DNA of 64,000 nucleotides, from contig URJZ01000001.1 in the NCBI GenBank assembly GCA_900548305.1, forward strand, positions 296,001 through 360,000, in the 5' to 3' direction. This DNA is from an uncultured Oscillospiraceae bacterium. GTDB lineage: Bacteria; Bacillota; Clostridia; Oscillospirales; Acutalibacteraceae. The position numbers and the translations under genes were made by a program. Shown in pieces: positions 44,668 to 54,576 of this stretch (positions are counted from its first letter, which is position 1; each line of letters starts with the position of its first letter). Under the pieces are notes generated by a model. The model was not told where the DNA came from, made no database searches, and saw only the letters and a program-made list of their open reading frames with translations.

Positions 44668-46080
44668 ATGGAACAAATGCCATTAAAACAAAAGAAAATT
44701 GGAACTACCATTGCGGCAATCTCTACGGCACAGGGGGCAGGCGGTGTAGGTATGATTCGTATTTCCGGCGAACATGCCAGAGTAATTGCAGACCGAGTAT
44801 TTACATCTCCTCACGGAAAAAAAATTGTGCATGCAAAGGGATATACAGCTTTATATGGTAATGTACATAAACCATGTGAAGAAGGGGAACAACCTAAAAT
44901 TTTAGATGAAGCAATTGCTTTAATTTTTTCTGGTCCTGCCAGTTTTACAGGTGAAGATGTGGTAGAATTATCATGTCATGGTGGTCTTACTATCATGAAA
45001 AATGTACTGCGCGCTGTTTTTGAAGCAGGTGCCGTACCCGCACAGCCGGGAGAATTTACAAAACGTGCTTTTTTAAATGGAAAACTTGGTTTAACAGAAG
45101 CAGAGTCTGTAATGCAACTAATATCTGCACAAGGGGAGCAAGCAGTCAAAGTAGCATTAGCGGGGCATCAAGGTGCTTTGGAAAAGAAAATTATTCATAT
45201 TCGTGAAATGTTAATTACGGCTGCTGCCCATTTGTCTGCTTGGGCTGATTATCCGGAAGATGATATTCCACAACTTCAGCCTGAAGTGTTGAAAAATAAT
45301 TTATATCAGGCAAATGAGCAAATTGAACAGCTTCTTTCTCAATTTGATGCAGGAAAAGCAATTAGAGAAGGTGTGAATACTGTAATTGCTGGAAGACCCA
45401 ATGTAGGAAAATCTACATTGATGAATTTACTGTCCGGCTGTGAACGTTCTATTGTTACTCAATTTGCAGGTACTACCAGAGATATTGTAGAGGAAACAGT
45501 TTTGCTTGGAGATGTGCCATTATGTTTGGCAGATACAGCGGGAATTCACCACACGGATGATCCTGTGGAGAGTATTGGTGTTGATAAGGCAAAAGATAGA
45601 GTGAAAACAGCAGAACTGGTGTTTGCTGTTTTTGATTCTTCCCGTGAATTAAGCCAGGAAGATAAAATGCTAATGGAAGAATTACAAGAAGTACCTGCAG
45701 TTGCAATTGTGAATAAAAGTGATTTACAAACAGTGGCAGATTTGGATTATATCAAAGAAAAATTTAGTCATGTGGTTTTCATCTCTGCTATTTCAGGTGA
45801 CGGATTAAAACAATTGGAAGAGTCTGTTGCTGATGTGCTTCAAACTGCAAAACTAAATCCGGCTGATGGTATTTTATATACAGAGCGTCAACGGGATGCT
45901 GCACAGCAAGCCAAAGATTCTTTGACTGAAGCGGTCTATGCATTAGAGAGTGGTATGACTTTGGATGCAGTTACAGTTTCTATCGAAGGAGCAATCTCTG
46001 CATTATTGGAGTTAACAGGTGAGCGTGCAACAGAAGCTGTAGTGGATTCTGTATTTTCCCAGTTCTGTGTAGGTAAATAA
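44668..46080 (+). CDS. mnmE: tRNA modification GTPase MnmE (TrmE)
   Basis: 470 residues. N-terminal folate-binding-like domain (GTTIAAISTAQGAGGVGMIRISG), helical domain with inserted G domain (G1 GRPNVGKSTL, G3 DTAG, G4 NKSD) and C-terminal FCVGK, the catalytic Cys motif. With MnmG it makes the cmnm5 group at U34 of tRNAs. The frame opens earlier at 44623, but the aaaaagga site favours ATG 44668. Partner mnmG lies at 49944, separated here by three unrelated genes. Confidence 0.97.
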   Translation: MEQMPLKQKKIGTTIAAISTAQGAGGVGMIRISGEHARVIADRVFTSPHGKKIVHAKGYTALYGNVHKPCEEGEQPKILDEAIALIFSGPASFTGEDVVELSCHGGLTIMKNVLRAVFEAGAVPAQPGEFTKRAFLNGKLGLTEAESVMQLISAQGEQAVKVALAGHQGALEKKIIHIREMLITAAAHLSAWADYPEDDIPQLQPEVLKNNLYQANEQIEQLLSQFDAGKAIREGVNTVIAGRPNVGKSTLMNLLSGCERSIVTQFAGTTRDIVEETVLLGDVPLCLADTAGIHHTDDPVESIGVDKAKDRVKTAELVFAVFDSSRELSQEDKMLMEELQEVPAVAIVNKSDLQTVADLDYIKEKFSHVVFISAISGDGLKQLEESVADVLQTAKLNPADGILYTERQRDAAQQAKDSLTEAVYALESGMTLDAVTVSIEGAISALLELTGERATEAVVDSVFSQFCVGK

Positions 46081-46275
46081 TGGTTTATTTCCTATACAGA
46101 ACAGTGATTTCTGGAGAGAAAATAAGAATTTAAAATATACAATTTTACTTTTCATTTAATTGTTTATAAGAAAAAAAGGGCAGAAAAATTGAAAGTAAGA
46201 TGTAATAAAATATTGGTAAACATATGTAATAAGTTGATTCTGTTGGAACTTTTATAATACAAGGATGAAAAGAAA

Positions 46276-47046
46276 ATGAACAGAGATAAAATATTAAAAA
46301 CCAATAAATATTACTGGGATACTTATGCAGATTTGTGGTTTGGAACTACAGCGCTTCCTACATATGGAGTACACTTTGTAACGGAGGATGAATTACAACT
46401 GTTTGGTGATGTTTCAGGAAAGAAAATGCTTGAACTTTGCTGTGGAAGCGGCCATTCTCTAAAGTATCATGCAGATAGAAATGCCAGTGAATTATGGGGA
46501 GTTGATCTTTCTCATAAACAAATAGAAAATGCCAGACGATATTTGAGTGAAAATGGTTATACTGCTAATCTTATCTGTTCTCCGATGGAAGCTGACATGG
46601 ATATCCCAAAAGATTATTTTGATTACATTTACTCGATTTATGGTATAGGATGGACGACTGATTTGGACGGTACATTCCAAAAAATCTCATCGTATCTGAA
46701 AAAAGATGGTATTTTTATTTTTAGTTGGCATCATCCGCTCAATTACTGCATCGCATGGTCCTGTGATGAACGGAAAGATGTGATTGAAAATAATACCTTG
46801 GTGATGAATAAAAGTTATTTTGATGAGTCCTACTTCAGAATGCCGGTGGATGGTAGTGAAATTCTTCTGTGTAACCGAAAAATATCTACCTACGTCAACG
46901 CTTTAGCGAAAGCGGGATTTGTAATTGAGAAAATGGTTGAACAGACCGACAAGGTGACAATGCAGATGGAGGGAGATATCAGCAACAAAGCTAAAAAAGC
47001 AAAAATGTTGCCTATTTCCGTGTTGTTTAAAGCAAGAAAGTTATAA
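46276..47046 (+). CDS. Class I SAM-dependent methyltransferase
   Basis: 256 residues. Rossmann motif I KMLELCCGSGHSLKYHADR, motif II ELWGVDLSHKQIENA and the DYIYSIYGIGW segment fit the Methyltransf_11/25 superfamily. A N-terminal KYYWDTYADLWFGTT resembles small-molecule or quinone methyltransferases. Substrate not known. It stands alone between mnmE and a gene-poor stretch, and interrupts the usual mnmE-mnmG order. Confidence 0.88.
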   Translation: MNRDKILKTNKYYWDTYADLWFGTTALPTYGVHFVTEDELQLFGDVSGKKMLELCCGSGHSLKYHADRNASELWGVDLSHKQIENARRYLSENGYTANLICSPMEADMDIPKDYFDYIYSIYGIGWTTDLDGTFQKISSYLKKDGIFIFSWHHPLNYCIAWSCDERKDVIENNTLVMNKSYFDESYFRMPVDGSEILLCNRKISTYVNALAKAGFVIEKMVEQTDKVTMQMEGDISNKAKKAKMLPISVLFKARKL

Positions 47047-47373
47047 AATAAAAAATGAATTATATTTAATAAAGATTCAATTATTTGATAACTTTTCGTA
47101 GCATATTTCTATAGATGATGGTACGGTAAATTTGTAATATAGATGAAATATCCTGAGTACAAATAGATTTTTTGCAGGTGTATTTCTTTTTCAAATGCCA
47201 CAAGCTCGCATTAGTTTTGATATCGGATGAATTCATTCTCTTGTTTTGTCTCATAGGAATAAAAATAAGGGAAAGTATATAAAGTTTGAGCATTTAGCAG
47301 GTGAAGTTTCTTGAAGATATAGGAATTTCAGAGGGTAACTAAAACGAGTCAAAGAGTTTATTAGGTAATTTCA
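47047..47373. other. Gap without supported gene
   Basis: A minus-strand open frame at 47081-47293 (70 codons) has no ribosome site, no family and a low-quality amino acid mix, so I do not call it. No other structure seen until the hairpin at 47374. Confidence 0.5.
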
Positions 47374-47422
47374 TTGTAAAAATAAAAAGATGCAGTTTTA
47401 CTGCATCTTTTTATTTTTACAA
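47374..47422. terminator. Perfect 22-bp inverted repeat, probable terminator
   Basis: Arms 47374-47395 and 47401-47422 match perfectly with a TTTTA loop; GC-rich core GATGCAG/CTGCATC next to poly-T. No coding gene ends close on either side (methyltransferase stop is 328 bases upstream). Confidence 0.7.
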
Positions 47423-47523
47423 TTTTTTCTATTTTATGTGTCTAAATTTTATTGTACTTAATTTTGGTAAATTATTATTATTTGTATATTTTTTATCAAA
47501 CTTAGTTAACTTTTTAATTATTA

Positions 47524-47552
47524 TTGACATAAATATCTTTCATTATTATTAT
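47524..47552 (+). promoter_or_regulatory. Promoter of the SDR-MFS pair
   Basis: TTGACA at 47524-47529, 17-base spacer, TATTAT at 47547-47552, about 40 bases before ATG 47591. Confidence 0.7.
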
Positions 47553-47590
47553 AAAAATAGACATTAAGATTATAGATTGGAGAAATCATT

Positions 47591-48388
47591 ATGAATAGAT
47601 TAAAAGACAAAGTAGCAATTATAACAGGCGGAGCCTCCGGAATTGGAGAAACAACAGCAATATTAATGGCACAGGAAGGTGCCAGCGTAATGATTGGAGA
47701 TTATAATTTAGAACAAGCAAATGCTGTAGCTGAAAAAATTAATAAAAATGGCGGAACAGCACACGCAGCGTTCTTGAATGCTTTGGAGAAGGAATCAATT
47801 AAAAAATTAATTGATCAAACTGTTCAAATATATGGAAAATTAGATATTATTCATAACAATGTAGGAGGGACAAATCCTCAATTAGATTTGGACATTGTAA
47901 ATATGGATGAAGAAGAATGGCACAGAGGATTTCAATTAAATATAGATAGCGTAATGTATGGTTGCAGATATGCGATTCCATATATGCAAAAAAATGGGGG
48001 AGGTTCTATTATTAATACTACTTCAATGGCGGCATTTAATGGAGATTTTATGAGAACAACTTATGGTTCGAGTAAGGCCGCGGTTGTTTCTTTAACAAGA
48101 TATGTAGCTGCTCAGTATGGAAAACAAAATATTCGATGTAATGCGGTTGCTCCCGGTTTGATTATGACACCTGCAGCAATCAATCATGTACCTGATTTTA
48201 TGAAAGAATTATTTTTAAAATTTAATGTTTTACCATATCATGGAGAACCTAACGATATTGCTTATACCGTATTATTTTTGGCAAGTGATGAATCTAAATT
48301 TATTACAGGTCAAACTATAGAGGTAGAGGGTGGTCATTATATTAATAATCCAACAGCTCCTGATATGGTAGCCTTTTCTCAGGTATAA
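47591..48388 (+). CDS. Short-chain dehydrogenase/reductase (classical SDR)
   Basis: 265 residues. Cofactor loop TGGASGIG (about 12-19), Asp at the end of strand 2 (IGDYNLEQ) suggests NAD(H) over NADP(H). The usual NNAG motif reads NNVG here. Catalytic residues: Ser in NTTSMAAF, YGSSK (Tyr and Lys). C-terminal FLASDESKFITGQTIEVEGGHYINN is usual for classical SDRs. An MFS transporter follows 34 bases later, so the enzyme likely acts on a compound moved by it, for example a sugar acid, polyol or steroid; none is proven. Confidence 0.9.
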   Translation: MNRLKDKVAIITGGASGIGETTAILMAQEGASVMIGDYNLEQANAVAEKINKNGGTAHAAFLNALEKESIKKLIDQTVQIYGKLDIIHNNVGGTNPQLDLDIVNMDEEEWHRGFQLNIDSVMYGCRYAIPYMQKNGGGSIINTTSMAAFNGDFMRTTYGSSKAAVVSLTRYVAAQYGKQNIRCNAVAPGLIMTPAAINHVPDFMKELFLKFNVLPYHGEPNDIAYTVLFLASDESKFITGQTIEVEGGHYINNPTAPDMVAFSQV

Positions 48389-48422
48389 TAAATTTAAGAA
48401 AATATAGATAAAGGTGGCGAAT

Positions 48423-49763
48423 ATGGAAAAAATAAAACAAAGAAAATGGCATTATGCATTTTTTATATTAATTATGTCAGGTTTGCTATTGGGTTTCTCC
48501 AGAGGCGGACTTATGAACAGCGGTGGTTTATTTTTAACTCCTGTTTCAAATGATTTAAATGTGAATATGGGAGTATTGACCATATATTTTAGTATTTCTT
48601 CTTTGGTTTTAATGTTAGCATTGCCTATATTAGGAAAATTAATCAGTAAAATAAATATCAAGTTGTTGATTATTTCTTCTGTTATTCTGCAAGGTGGAAT
48701 ATTTGCGTGTTTTGGTTTACTTTCCAATGTATGGGGATTTTATATATTATCCATTCCAATGGCTATTGGAACTGCAATTCCGTGTCATATTCTGGGACCC
48801 GTTATTATAAACAGTTGGTTTAAGAAAAATACCGGATTGGCTATGGGAATTATGATGGCAATTTCAGGTGGCGTTTCAGCTCTCTTGCAGCCTCAGATTA
48901 CATCTTTAATTGTGAATGTAGGTTGGAGAAACGCTTATTGGATTACAGGTGTTATCGGAGTAGCAGTTGTAGCAATCATCGCACTTTTATTTATCCGTTT
49001 GCCTAGTGAAAAAGGAGCTCTTCCCTATGGTGTGCAAGCAGTTGTTGAACAGGGGAATCAAAACGGGAACACGACTAAACAACAAAATATCCATGTAGAA
49101 CAGGGTATTAGCGTAGCATCTGCAAAGAAATCAATTTCCCTTTATGCATTGGTTATTTTTATGTTGCTATTGACAGCAATTGCAAGTTTTTCTCAGTTGA
49201 TTTCTTCATTTGTGGTTTCTAACGGATTTGACCTTTCGTTTGGTGGTACTGCTATGAGCCTACAAATGATTGGAGCTTTGGTCGGCGCGTTATTTTTTGG
49301 TGTATTGAGTGATAAAATCGGCGCTAAAATATCAGCTTTGATTGCCTTATCTTTTGGTGTGGCAGCATTTACTTTATTATTGATTGCCCCTACAAGTTCA
49401 GTAATGGTTATGATTGCTATGATTTTATTTGGATTTATGACAGCATCCATGGGAACACTGGGACCACTATTAGTAAGTGATGTATTTGGAAGAAAAAATT
49501 ATGCGGCAATTTATTCAATTGTTGCTATGGGATTGGCGATTGGCAGTATGATTGGTACACCGTTATTTGGATTTTTATATTCTGCATTTAATAGCTATAT
49601 TTCTGTGATTATTTTATTATTAGCTATGATTGGAGTTTGTGCAGGAATGATTTTTCTTGCATATACATTTAAGAAATCTATGTGGAAAATAGAAGTACAA
49701 TTACAAGAAAAAGAACAATTTTTAAGTGAACCTATAGTTTTAAACCCAGAAATTTCTGAATAA
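48423..49763 (+). CDS. MFS transporter, OFA/MCT-like
   Basis: 446 residues, 12 membrane helices with a soluble loop at about 200-240. GGLFLTPVSNDLNVNMGVLTIYFS in helix 1 region and NSWFKKNTGLAMGIMMAISG near helix 4 recall the oxalate:formate/monocarboxylate porter families, suggesting an organic acid or anion substrate. ATG 48423 is chosen behind aaaggtgg; a GTG nine bases earlier overlaps that site. Terminated by the hairpin at 49767-49799. Confidence 0.88.
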   Translation: MEKIKQRKWHYAFFILIMSGLLLGFSRGGLMNSGGLFLTPVSNDLNVNMGVLTIYFSISSLVLMLALPILGKLISKINIKLLIISSVILQGGIFACFGLLSNVWGFYILSIPMAIGTAIPCHILGPVIINSWFKKNTGLAMGIMMAISGGVSALLQPQITSLIVNVGWRNAYWITGVIGVAVVAIIALLFIRLPSEKGALPYGVQAVVEQGNQNGNTTKQQNIHVEQGISVASAKKSISLYALVIFMLLLTAIASFSQLISSFVVSNGFDLSFGGTAMSLQMIGALVGALFFGVLSDKIGAKISALIALSFGVAAFTLLLIAPTSSVMVMIAMILFGFMTASMGTLGPLLVSDVFGRKNYAAIYSIVAMGLAIGSMIGTPLFGFLYSAFNSYISVIILLLAMIGVCAGMIFLAYTFKKSMWKIEVQLQEKEQFLSEPIVLNPEISE

Positions 49764-49766
49764 TAC

Positions 49767-49799
49767 AAAACCCTTAAAGTAACTTACTTTAAGGGTTTT
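49767..49799 (+). terminator. Terminator of the SDR-MFS operon
   Basis: AAAACCCTTAAAGTAA (49767-49782) pairs with TTACTTTAAGGGTTTT (49784-49799), with CCTATTTT following. Confidence 0.88.
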
Positions 49800-49943
49800 C
49801 CTATTTTAGGATATGGTTTGTTGAATAGAGATTGGTAATATTTTTATGAAAATATATGTTTTTCTTTGATAGTATTTTATATAATCACTTTTTATGGTAT
49901 AATATCTTAACATAAATTTATAAGTTTAGAGGAGGCTCTCCAT

Positions 49944-51809
49944 TTGAATTATCATGCTGGAACTTACGATGTTATCGTAATAGGTGCAGGTCATGCAGGT
50001 ATTGAAGCAGCGCTTGCTTCTGCACGACTTGGCTGTAAAACAGTTATTTTTACAATCAATATGGACGCTGTAGGCAACTGCCCATGTAATCCATCCATTG
50101 GTGGCACTGCAAAGGGTCATTTGGTACGTGAGATAGATGCCCTTGGAGGTGAAATGGGTCGCACTGCAGATGCCTCTTTTATTCAAAGTCGTATGCTAAA
50201 TTTAGGAAAAGGTCCTGCTGTTCATTCCTTACGTGCACAAATTGACCGAAGAGAATATAGCAAAATTATGAAGCATAAATTAGAGTTGCAAGAGAATCTT
50301 CATTTAAAACAAGCAGAAATTATATCGATTGATAAAAATGAAGATGGCACTTGGCAGGCTGTGACCCAAATGAATGCAGTATATCAGGCAAAAGCAGTTA
50401 TTATTGCAACAGGTACCTTTTTAGGCGGTAGAATTTATGTAGGAGAAGTAAATTATGCCGGTGGACCTGATGGGTTATTTCCTGCAAATCAATTGGGAGA
50501 TTCTTTAAAGCATTTAGGATTGCGTTTACGTAGGTTTAAAACAGGAACTCCAGCCAGAGTATTGCGTTCCAGTATTGATTTTACAAATTTGGAAGAACAA
50601 CACGGAGACGAACCTGTAGTACCATTTTCTTATGATACCTTAGAGCCAGGAGAAAATAAAGTATCCTGCCATGTAGCTTGGACAAATGAAGATACCAAAA
50701 AAGTTATTTTAGAGAATATCCATCGTTCTCCGCTTTATAGTGGTCAGATTGAAGGAGTAGGTCCAAGATATTGTCCAAGTTTAGAAGATAAAATTGTACG
50801 TTTTGCAGATAAAGAACGTCACCAAGTATTTATAGAACCTTGTGGTTTGGATACAGAAGAAATGTATTTACAGGGAATGTCATCTTCTTTGCCGGAAGAG
50901 GTACAATTAGCTTTTTATCGTACTGTAAAAGGATTTGAAAATATTGAGATTATGCGTTGTGCGTATGCAATTGAATATGATTGTGTAGACCCATTGCAAA
51001 TGGAAGCAACTTTGGAATTTCAAGATATTCCGGGATTATATGGTGCAGGACAGTTTAATGGAAGTTCCGGATATGAAGAAGCCGCCGCACAAGGTTTGAT
51101 AGCAGGAATCAATGCTGCCCATAAGATTCAAGGAAAGGAACCTTTTATTTTAGACAGGGCATCTTCTTATATTGGCACATTAATTGACGATTTAATTACA
51201 AAGGGTGTAACAGATCCTTATCGTATGATGACATCCCGTTCCGAATATCGTTTGGTATTACGCCAAGATAATGCAGATGAAAGATTGACTCCGAAAGGAA
51301 GAGAGATTGGTTTAATTGGAGATGACCGTTGGAATCGTTTTACAGAAAAACAAAGCCAAAAAGAGCAGGAATATGCTCGTGCTAAAAAGACAGTGATTTC
51401 TCCGTCTGAAAAAGTAAATGATATTTTGGTTTCATGTGGAACTACACCAATTCAAACAGGGACAAAATTAATTGATTTAATTCGCCGTCCTCAATTAAAT
51501 TATGAAGTATTAACAGAAGTAGATCTCGGACGTCCGGACTATCCCAAAGCTGTGTTTGAGGGCGCAGAAATTGAAATGAAATATGATGGTTACATCAAAC
51601 GGCAAAAGGCAGATATTGAAGAAATGCGTCGTCTGGAGCAAAAAGTATTGCCAAAAGATGTTAATTATCATGAATTGGTTGGTTTAAGAAAAGAAGCTCA
51701 AGAAAAATTACAACAGGTAAAACCTGCAAATATTGGTCAGGCATCTCGTATTTCAGGTGTTAGTCCTGCAGACATATCTGTTTTGTTGATTTGGCTAAGT
51801 AAACTATAA
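49944..51809 (+). CDS. mnmG: tRNA uridine-5-carboxymethylaminomethyl synthesis enzyme MnmG (GidA)
   Basis: 621-residue FAD protein. Dinucleotide loop VIVIGAGHAGIEAALASARLG, then NPSIGGTAKGHLVREIDALGGEMG and the C-terminal helical MnmE-binding domain (LLIWLSKL end). Start is TTG 49944 with gaggagg at 49929-49935; no ATG fits. An extended -10 (TGG-TATAAT, 49896-49903) lies upstream. Starts the mnmG-yihY-rsmG-noc-parAB block. Confidence 0.97.
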   Translation: MNYHAGTYDVIVIGAGHAGIEAALASARLGCKTVIFTINMDAVGNCPCNPSIGGTAKGHLVREIDALGGEMGRTADASFIQSRMLNLGKGPAVHSLRAQIDRREYSKIMKHKLELQENLHLKQAEIISIDKNEDGTWQAVTQMNAVYQAKAVIIATGTFLGGRIYVGEVNYAGGPDGLFPANQLGDSLKHLGLRLRRFKTGTPARVLRSSIDFTNLEEQHGDEPVVPFSYDTLEPGENKVSCHVAWTNEDTKKVILENIHRSPLYSGQIEGVGPRYCPSLEDKIVRFADKERHQVFIEPCGLDTEEMYLQGMSSSLPEEVQLAFYRTVKGFENIEIMRCAYAIEYDCVDPLQMEATLEFQDIPGLYGAGQFNGSSGYEEAAAQGLIAGINAAHKIQGKEPFILDRASSYIGTLIDDLITKGVTDPYRMMTSRSEYRLVLRQDNADERLTPKGREIGLIGDDRWNRFTEKQSQKEQEYARAKKTVISPSEKVNDILVSCGTTPIQTGTKLIDLIRRPQLNYEVLTEVDLGRPDYPKAVFEGAEIEMKYDGYIKRQKADIEEMRRLEQKVLPKDVNYHELVGLRKEAQEKLQQVKPANIGQASRISGVSPADISVLLIWLSKL

Positions 51810-51901
51810 TCTTGTATAGAAGGCAAGTAACAAGTGTATACTAAATTCTTGGAGAGATTACGTACATATTAAAGTGCTGTTTCCGAGAGGAGGGGGAACC
51901 C

Positions 51902-52870
51902 TTGGAAAAACAATCAACAGAAAAGCAATCAAACTTTAAAAAATTCTTCCAGTTTTGCAAGATGTTTATTACCAGAATATTTGAACATGGTATTATGAGC
52001 AGAGGCGCTGAACTTGCATATTATTTTCTCTTTTCGTTTTTGCCTTTGATCATATTTGTAGCAGCATTAATTTCTGCTATGAAATTAGATATTTCATCTT
52101 TTTCAGGTTTAGAAAAACTTATTCCCCAGGATGTACTTAGTATTATATCGGAATATTATCACTATATTTTTGGAGCCAAGAATACAGGACTGATGGTTTC
52201 CGGGTTGGTACTAAGTGTATATTTTTCGTCGGCAGCAGTACGCTCTCTTATGAGAGGACTGGATGTGGCCTACCATGTAAAGGAAAAAAGATCATTTATT
52301 CGTAAAATAATTACATCTGTCTTATTTGCGATTATTCTATTGCTGATGATTTCCTTAAGTATGGTAGTATTGGTTGCCGGTGGTAAAATTATTGAGTTAA
52401 TTATCTATGTATTTCCTGAATATAAGGGTTTCGAATTTATGACCAATATACTGCGTTTTGCTTTGCCTGTTATTCCCATGCTATTTGTGCTTACATTGTT
52501 ATTTATGTTTGTACCAAATCAAAAGGTAAAATTTCGTGAGGCAGTTCCCGGTGCGTTATTCAGTTTGATTGCATGGATGGTAGTTTCTGGTGTTTTTTCT
52601 CTCTATGTTTCTACTATGGGCAATTATTCTGTATTATATGGTTCCTTGGGAGCAATTATTGTATTAATGCTTTGGTTTTATTTAATAGGAATTATATTTG
52701 TAATGGGTGGAGAATTAAATGCACTATTGTTTGAATGGAAGAATAAAATACCGGAACCTCGTACTATGAATATGAAGTTTTTAGTAAAATCAAAAGGAAA
52801 ATTAGTAAGGTCATTGCAGGATTTCCGCACTGCAGAGAAGAATAAGTTAGATAAAAAAGATAAAAAATAA
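51902..52870 (+). CDS. YihY/UPF0761 (BrkB-like) membrane protein
   Basis: 322 residues with about six membrane helices. RGAELAYYFLFSFLPLIIFV near the start and FREAVPGALFSLIAWMVVSGVFSLYVSTMGNYSVLYGSLGAIIVLMLWFYLIG near 220-270 are diagnostic of YihY/BrkB. Function is unknown despite old annotations as ribonuclease BN. TTG start behind gagaggaggggg. Sits between mnmG and rsmG, where it is not typical. Confidence 0.92.
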   Translation: MEKQSTEKQSNFKKFFQFCKMFITRIFEHGIMSRGAELAYYFLFSFLPLIIFVAALISAMKLDISSFSGLEKLIPQDVLSIISEYYHYIFGAKNTGLMVSGLVLSVYFSSAAVRSLMRGLDVAYHVKEKRSFIRKIITSVLFAIILLLMISLSMVVLVAGGKIIELIIYVFPEYKGFEFMTNILRFALPVIPMLFVLTLLFMFVPNQKVKFREAVPGALFSLIAWMVVSGVFSLYVSTMGNYSVLYGSLGAIIVLMLWFYLIGIIFVMGGELNALLFEWKNKIPEPRTMNMKFLVKSKGKLVRSLQDFRTAEKNKLDKKDKK

Positions 52871-52883
52871 TAGAGGAGAACCT

Positions 52884-53597
52884 ATGGAAGATATCAGAGC
52901 TTATTTGGCAGAAAATGCTGAAAAAATGGGTATTTGCTTAACAGATGAACAAACAGAAAAATTTCAGACTTATGCAGAATTGTTGGTAGAATGGAATGAA
53001 AAAATGAATTTGACAGCAATTAAAGATCCAAAAGAAATTGCTGTGAAACATTTTGTAGATAGTCTTACTATTTTTTCCTGTATTCAGCCCAAAAAGGAAG
53101 CAAAGGTTATTGATGTAGGAAGCGGCGCGGGTTTTCCGGGAATTCCGATGAAATTATATAGAGAAGATTTAAAGTTAACTTTATTAGATAGTTTAAATAA
53201 ACGTCTTACTTTTCTGGGAGAGGTAAGTGACCGTTTGCATTTGGATACAAAACGTATTCATGCAAGAGCAGAAGAAGCAGGCAGAGATTTAAATTTGCGT
53301 ATGAAGTTTGACATTGTCACAGCCAGAGCAGTAGCACCTTTGAATGTGTTATGCGAATATTGTTTACCTTTTGTGCGGTTAGGAGGCATCTTTGTGGCTA
53401 TGAAAGGCCCAAATGCCGAAGAAGAATTGGAAGGCGCCAAAAACGCAATACAAGTACTTGGTTGTGAACTGGAAGAAGTAAAAACATTTACATTACCAGA
53501 TGAAAGTAAAAGAGCTGTTTTAATCATAAGACGTAAAAAGTCGTTTTCGGGAGAATTTCCGAGACACGGTTCAAAAATCGCAAAAAAACCTTTATAA
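52884..53597 (+). CDS. rsmG: 16S rRNA (guanine527-N7)-methyltransferase RsmG (GidB)
   Basis: 237 residues. SAM motif VIDVGSGAGFPGIPMKLYRED, FVDSLTIF and the family C-terminus PRHGSKIAKKPL. Methylates G527 in the 530 loop. 13 bases downstream of the YihY gene; taggaggaga precedes ATG 52884. Confidence 0.97.
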   Translation: MEDIRAYLAENAEKMGICLTDEQTEKFQTYAELLVEWNEKMNLTAIKDPKEIAVKHFVDSLTIFSCIQPKKEAKVIDVGSGAGFPGIPMKLYREDLKLTLLDSLNKRLTFLGEVSDRLHLDTKRIHARAEEAGRDLNLRMKFDIVTARAVAPLNVLCEYCLPFVRLGGIFVAMKGPNAEEELEGAKNAIQVLGCELEEVKTFTLPDESKRAVLIIRRKKSFSGEFPRHGSKIAKKPL

Positions 53598-53748
53598 GCG
53601 ACACAATTGCAAAAAAACATACAGAAATATTTTTTTACACCACTAATATTTCTACATAAAACGCATTACTTCCGTGATAATCTGAATATACACATTAATT
53701 GTAATAATTTGGAAATTAATTTTGTATTCACGTTGGAGGTGGTGCGTT

Positions 53749-54576
53749 TTGTTGATTTTATCACAAGAAAAGAGAAAAGTAGTTGAAATTCCAATAGAGA
53801 GGATTGTACCGAATCCATCTCAGCCAAGAAAAATCTTTGTACAGACTGAGTTGGACAACCTTTCAAATAGTATCAAAGAAAGCGGATTATTACAACCGCT
53901 GACAGTACGCCGTATAGAAGTAAATAAATATGAATTAATTGCGGGAGAACGCAGATTAAGAGCATGTCGCATTGCAGGTTTTAAAACAGTTTCATGTATT
54001 GTAAATGATTGTAATGAAAAACAGTCAGCAGTTTATGCAATGTTAGAAAATTTACAGCGGCAGGATTTGCAGCTTTTTGAAGAAGCAGAGGGAATTGCAC
54101 GTTTAATTTCAGAGTGGGGAGTTACCCAGGAAGAAGCCGCAATTCGTTTAGGAAAAAGTCAGTCTGCTATTGCTAATAAATTAAGATTATTAAAATTATC
54201 ATTGGAAGACCGAAAAAAAATTGCAGAGGCAGGTCTTACAGAACGCCATGCAAGAGCTTTGCTGAGAATTCCAAATCAAGCAATGCGCAGTAAGGTGTTA
54301 GATAGCATTATAACAAACGGTTATAATGTGCAGCGTACAGATGCTTATATCGAACAGATACTTACCTTAAAAGAAGCAAACGTAAAGCCAAAGAGTAAAG
54401 GAAAACGTACTTTTATTGTAAAAGATATTCGTATTTTTATGAATACGATTAATCATGCAATTGAAATGATGAATCTTTCCGGTATTCACGCTGTTACCCA
54501 TAAATGTGAAACAGAAGATTATATTGAGTGTATTGTAAGAATTCCTAAAGCTAAGTCTTCGACAGCTGCTTCTTAA
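53749..54576 (+). CDS. noc: Nucleoid occlusion protein Noc (ParB-like)
   Basis: 275 residues of the ParB family: VVEIPIERIVPNPSQPRKIF, the CTP-binding AGERRLRACRIAG, LENLQRQDLQLFEEAEG and HTH WGVTQEEAAIRLGKSQSAIANKLR. Its place between rsmG and parAB is that of Noc. Start is TTG 53749 (ggaggt at 53735-53740); the frame opens at 53722 without a site. Noc binds its own sites (not parS) and keeps the septum from the nucleoid; I saw no Noc site in the window. Confidence 0.88.
   Translation: MLILSQEKRKVVEIPIERIVPNPSQPRKIFVQTELDNLSNSIKESGLLQPLTVRRIEVNKYELIAGERRLRACRIAGFKTVSCIVNDCNEKQSAVYAMLENLQRQDLQLFEEAEGIARLISEWGVTQEEAAIRLGKSQSAIANKLRLLKLSLEDRKKIAEAGLTERHARALLRIPNQAMRSKVLDSIITNGYNVQRTDAYIEQILTLKEANVKPKSKGKRTFIVKDIRIFMNTINHAIEMMNLSGIHAVTHKCETEDYIECIVRIPKAKSSTAAS

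Noticed and set aside
47081..47293. 70-codon minus-strand frame
   Set aside because: No ribosome site, poor composition and no motif; treated as chance.
53749..54576. Calling the first ParB-like gene a second parB
   Set aside because: Its place between rsmG and parA and its motifs are those of Noc; the true parB follows parA.
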